Positions 62,481-64,000 of a stretch of 64,000 nt of DNA are shown here, one piece after another. The position numbers and the translations under genes are program-made. Numbering within the stretch: the first letter of the stretch is position 1; each line of letters begins with the position of its first letter. Source of the stretch: HXMU1420-13 sp034669965 (GTDB lineage Bacteria; Bacteroidota; Rhodothermia; Balneolales; Balneolaceae); contig JAXMOK010000010.1 in assembly GCA_034669965.1 (NCBI GenBank), forward strand, positions 1 through 64,000, given 5' to 3'. The notes beneath the pieces are model-generated. The model did not search any database, was not told the origin of the DNA, and was given only the letters and a program-made list of their open reading frames with translations.

Positions 62481-63140
62481 ATGACAGAATATCTATTCGC
62501 AGATTATAACACTCCTTTCCTCATTGCATTTAGCTTTGTAGCCGTAATAATGGTGCTCGAAATTGGCTCATTACTGATTGGTGCCGGTCTCTCGCAGATT
62601 ATCGACAATCTATTTGATGCTACCGATGTGGGCATTGGTATGGATGCAGATGCCGACGTTGATGTAGATATGAATGACAATTTTATTTCGAAATACATTG
62701 CCTGGATTAAAGTTGAAAATGTGCCGCTCTTGATATTGGCTGTAGTTTACGCCGCTTCATTTTCGATAATTGGTTATGTAGGGCAAAGTATGTTAGTACG
62801 ATTTACAGAGAATCCCGCGCCCACATGGCTTGCCGGGATAGTAGCGTCTTTAGGGGCGATTCCCATTTATAAAGTGATTTCAGAATTTCTTGGTTCCAAA
62901 GTGTTTAAAGAAGAAACCTCGGCTTTATCAGAAAAAACTTTTGTAGGCCAAATTGTTGAAATAAACACGGGTACTGCCAAAAAAGGACTTCCGGCCGAGG
63001 GGAAATACAAAGATCAATTCGGTCAATTACATTACTTCATGGTTGAGCCGGAAAATGAAGAAGAACAGCTTGAACAGGGCACAAAAGTGCAATTAACCGG
63101 GTACGAGCAATCCATATTTAAAGCAATAAAAGTAGATTAA
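62481..63140 (+). CDS. YqiJ-like membrane protein with C-terminal OB fold
   Basis: A 219-residue protein: an N-terminal membrane helix (FLIAFSFVAVIMVLEIGSLLIG), then a short acidic run of alternating Asp (DADADVDVDMNDN, about residues 54-66), further helices, and a C-terminal beta domain like NfeD/OB (TFVGQIVEINTGTAKKGLPAEG...). The YqiJ family is found upstream of flotillin-like yqiK, as here (10-base gap). Probably acts with the flotillin in membrane organisation. Confidence 0.82.
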   Translation: MTEYLFADYNTPFLIAFSFVAVIMVLEIGSLLIGAGLSQIIDNLFDATDVGIGMDADADVDVDMNDNFISKYIAWIKVENVPLLILAVVYAASFSIIGYVGQSMLVRFTENPAPTWLAGIVASLGAIPIYKVISEFLGSKVFKEETSALSEKTFVGQIVEINTGTAKKGLPAEGKYKDQFGQLHYFMVEPENEEEQLEQGTKVQLTGYEQSIFKAIKVD

Positions 63141-63150
63141 ATAATAACCT

Positions 63151-64000
63151 ATGGAATTTATAACATCAAACGACATCATATTTATTTCAGTAACCGTTTT
63201 TATCAGCTTTGTGGTGATAGGGCTGGTTTTTGCGCGATTGTTTAAAAGAGCTTCGAAAGAACTTTCTTTTGTACGAACGGGATTTGGAGGCCAGAAAGTA
63301 GTGATGAACGGGGGAGCTTTGGTCTTTCCTGTACTTCATGAAGTGATCACTGTAAACATGAACACCTTACGATTAGTGGTGTCTCGAAAAAATGAACAAG
63401 CCCTTATTACCAAAGATCGAATGCGTGTTGATGCCACCGCAGAATTTTACCTTAGGGTAAAACCGGAAGTGGATGCCATTGCTTATGCGGCTCAAACTTT
63501 AGGTCAACGCACAATTTCTCCCGATCAGTTAAAAGAGTTGATGGAAGGTAAGTTTGTGGATGCGCTTCGAGCCGTAGCTGCCGAAATGGGGATGGAAGAA
63601 CTTCATGAAAAACGAACTGATTTTGTGCAGAAAGTGCAGAATGCGGTAAAAGCTGATCTTGAGAAAAATGGATTGGAACTTGAAACGGTATCCCTAACCG
63701 GGCTAGATCAAACAGATAAGCAATATTTTAATGCGAACAATGCATTTGATGCTACCGGTTTAACCAAGCTTACAGAAACCATCGAAGAGAAGAAAAAAGT
63801 TCGAAACGACATTGAGCAAAATACCTCGGTTGCGATCAAGAAAAAGAATCTTGAAGCGGAAAAAGAACGCTTAGAACTCGAACGAGAAGAAGAATTTGCC
63901 CGAGCTGCACAACAGCGCGCCATTGCCAACCAAGCTGCAATAGAAGCGAGTTCAATCGCCAAAGAAAAAGCCGAAAATGATAAACTTGCCGAAGAAGCAA
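63151..64000 (+). CDS. Flotillin-family protein YqiK-like (partial, cut by window end)
   Basis: ATG 63151; 283 codons are visible with no stop before the edge. An N-terminal membrane helix (IIFISVTVFISFVVIGLVFARLF) precedes an SPFH/band-7 domain (VVMNGGALVFPVLHEVITVNMNTLRLVV ... RVDATAEFYLRVKP). A long Glu/Lys/Ala-rich coiled-coil begins near residue 205 and continues past the edge, as in flotillins. Immediately follows the YqiJ-like gene on the same transcript. Scaffold of membrane microdomains by family. Confidence 0.88.
   Translation, partial: MEFITSNDIIFISVTVFISFVVIGLVFARLFKRASKELSFVRTGFGGQKVVMNGGALVFPVLHEVITVNMNTLRLVVSRKNEQALITKDRMRVDATAEFYLRVKPEVDAIAYAAQTLGQRTISPDQLKELMEGKFVDALRAVAAEMGMEELHEKRTDFVQKVQNAVKADLEKNGLELETVSLTGLDQTDKQYFNANNAFDATGLTKLTETIEEKKKVRNDIEQNTSVAIKKKNLEAEKERLELEREEEFARAAQQRAIANQAAIEASSIAKEKAENDKLAEEA

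Overview
The window looks like chromosome of a marine Bacteroidetes-like bacterium, most probably of the Balneolota/Rhodothermota side of that group. Reasons visible in the sequence: a type A type-IX-secretion sorting domain, a SusC/SusD pair, TATCTTTG-type -7 promoter boxes, few strong Shine-Dalgarno sites, an Rpb6-like omega subunit beside coaBC and gmk, and a ligase-associated DEXH helicase with its PdeM partner. No rRNA, tRNA, CRISPR array, transposase or phage gene was seen.

Layout. 1-13.3 kb: a tandemly duplicated small secreted protein gene cut by the left edge, an orphan sigma-70-like factor, pdeM and helicase, acs, ada, ald, ligA and a RodZ-like gene, with REP-like repeats between acs and ada. 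13.3-16.7 kb: comF, two envelope genes, a histidine phosphatase and menG/ubiE. 17.0-37.4 kb: an alginate-utilisation locus entirely on the + strand. 37.5-39.6 kb: fabZ-panB-surE. 39.6-46.8 kb (minus): a peptidase, an SDR-like protein, a lipoprotein, a lipase, coaBC, rpoZ, gmk and yicC. 46.9-49.4 kb: a carbamoyltransferase / DUF5989 / SxtJ cassette that includes an unlisted 49-residue gene. 49.5-58.7 kb (minus): an MBL hydrolase, a DinB-like protein, msrB, DUF1460, glmM, SGNH-TPR, a cobalamin adenosyltransferase, an overlapping arsM / radical SAM pair and a YigZ-like protein. 58.9-62.4 kb: sdhCAB. The right edge holds a YqiJ-YqiK (flotillin) pair cut by the window end.

Alginate logic. A double palindromic operator (16951-16980) lies before a T9SS-exported protein made of three putative carbohydrate-binding repeats. 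Next come a GntR/FadR-type regulator, SusC (broken by one nonsense codon and one single-base frameshift), SusD, a PKD lipoprotein, a PL7 lyase lipoprotein, a PL7-like paralogue that has lost active-site residues, a PL6 lyase and a PL17 exo-lyase. KdgF, an MFS uronate carrier, a DEH-reductase-type SDR, KDG kinase, a PPi-type phosphofructokinase and KDPG aldolase follow, then a terminator. Together they encode polymer binding, cleavage to monomer, linearisation, uptake, reduction, phosphorylation and aldol cleavage to pyruvate and glyceraldehyde-3-phosphate.

The points most worth a second look are the broken susC, the degenerate PL7 paralogue, the shared binding-domain family, the PPi-type PFK inside the alginate operon, the arsM / radical SAM overlap and the Sxt-like cassette.
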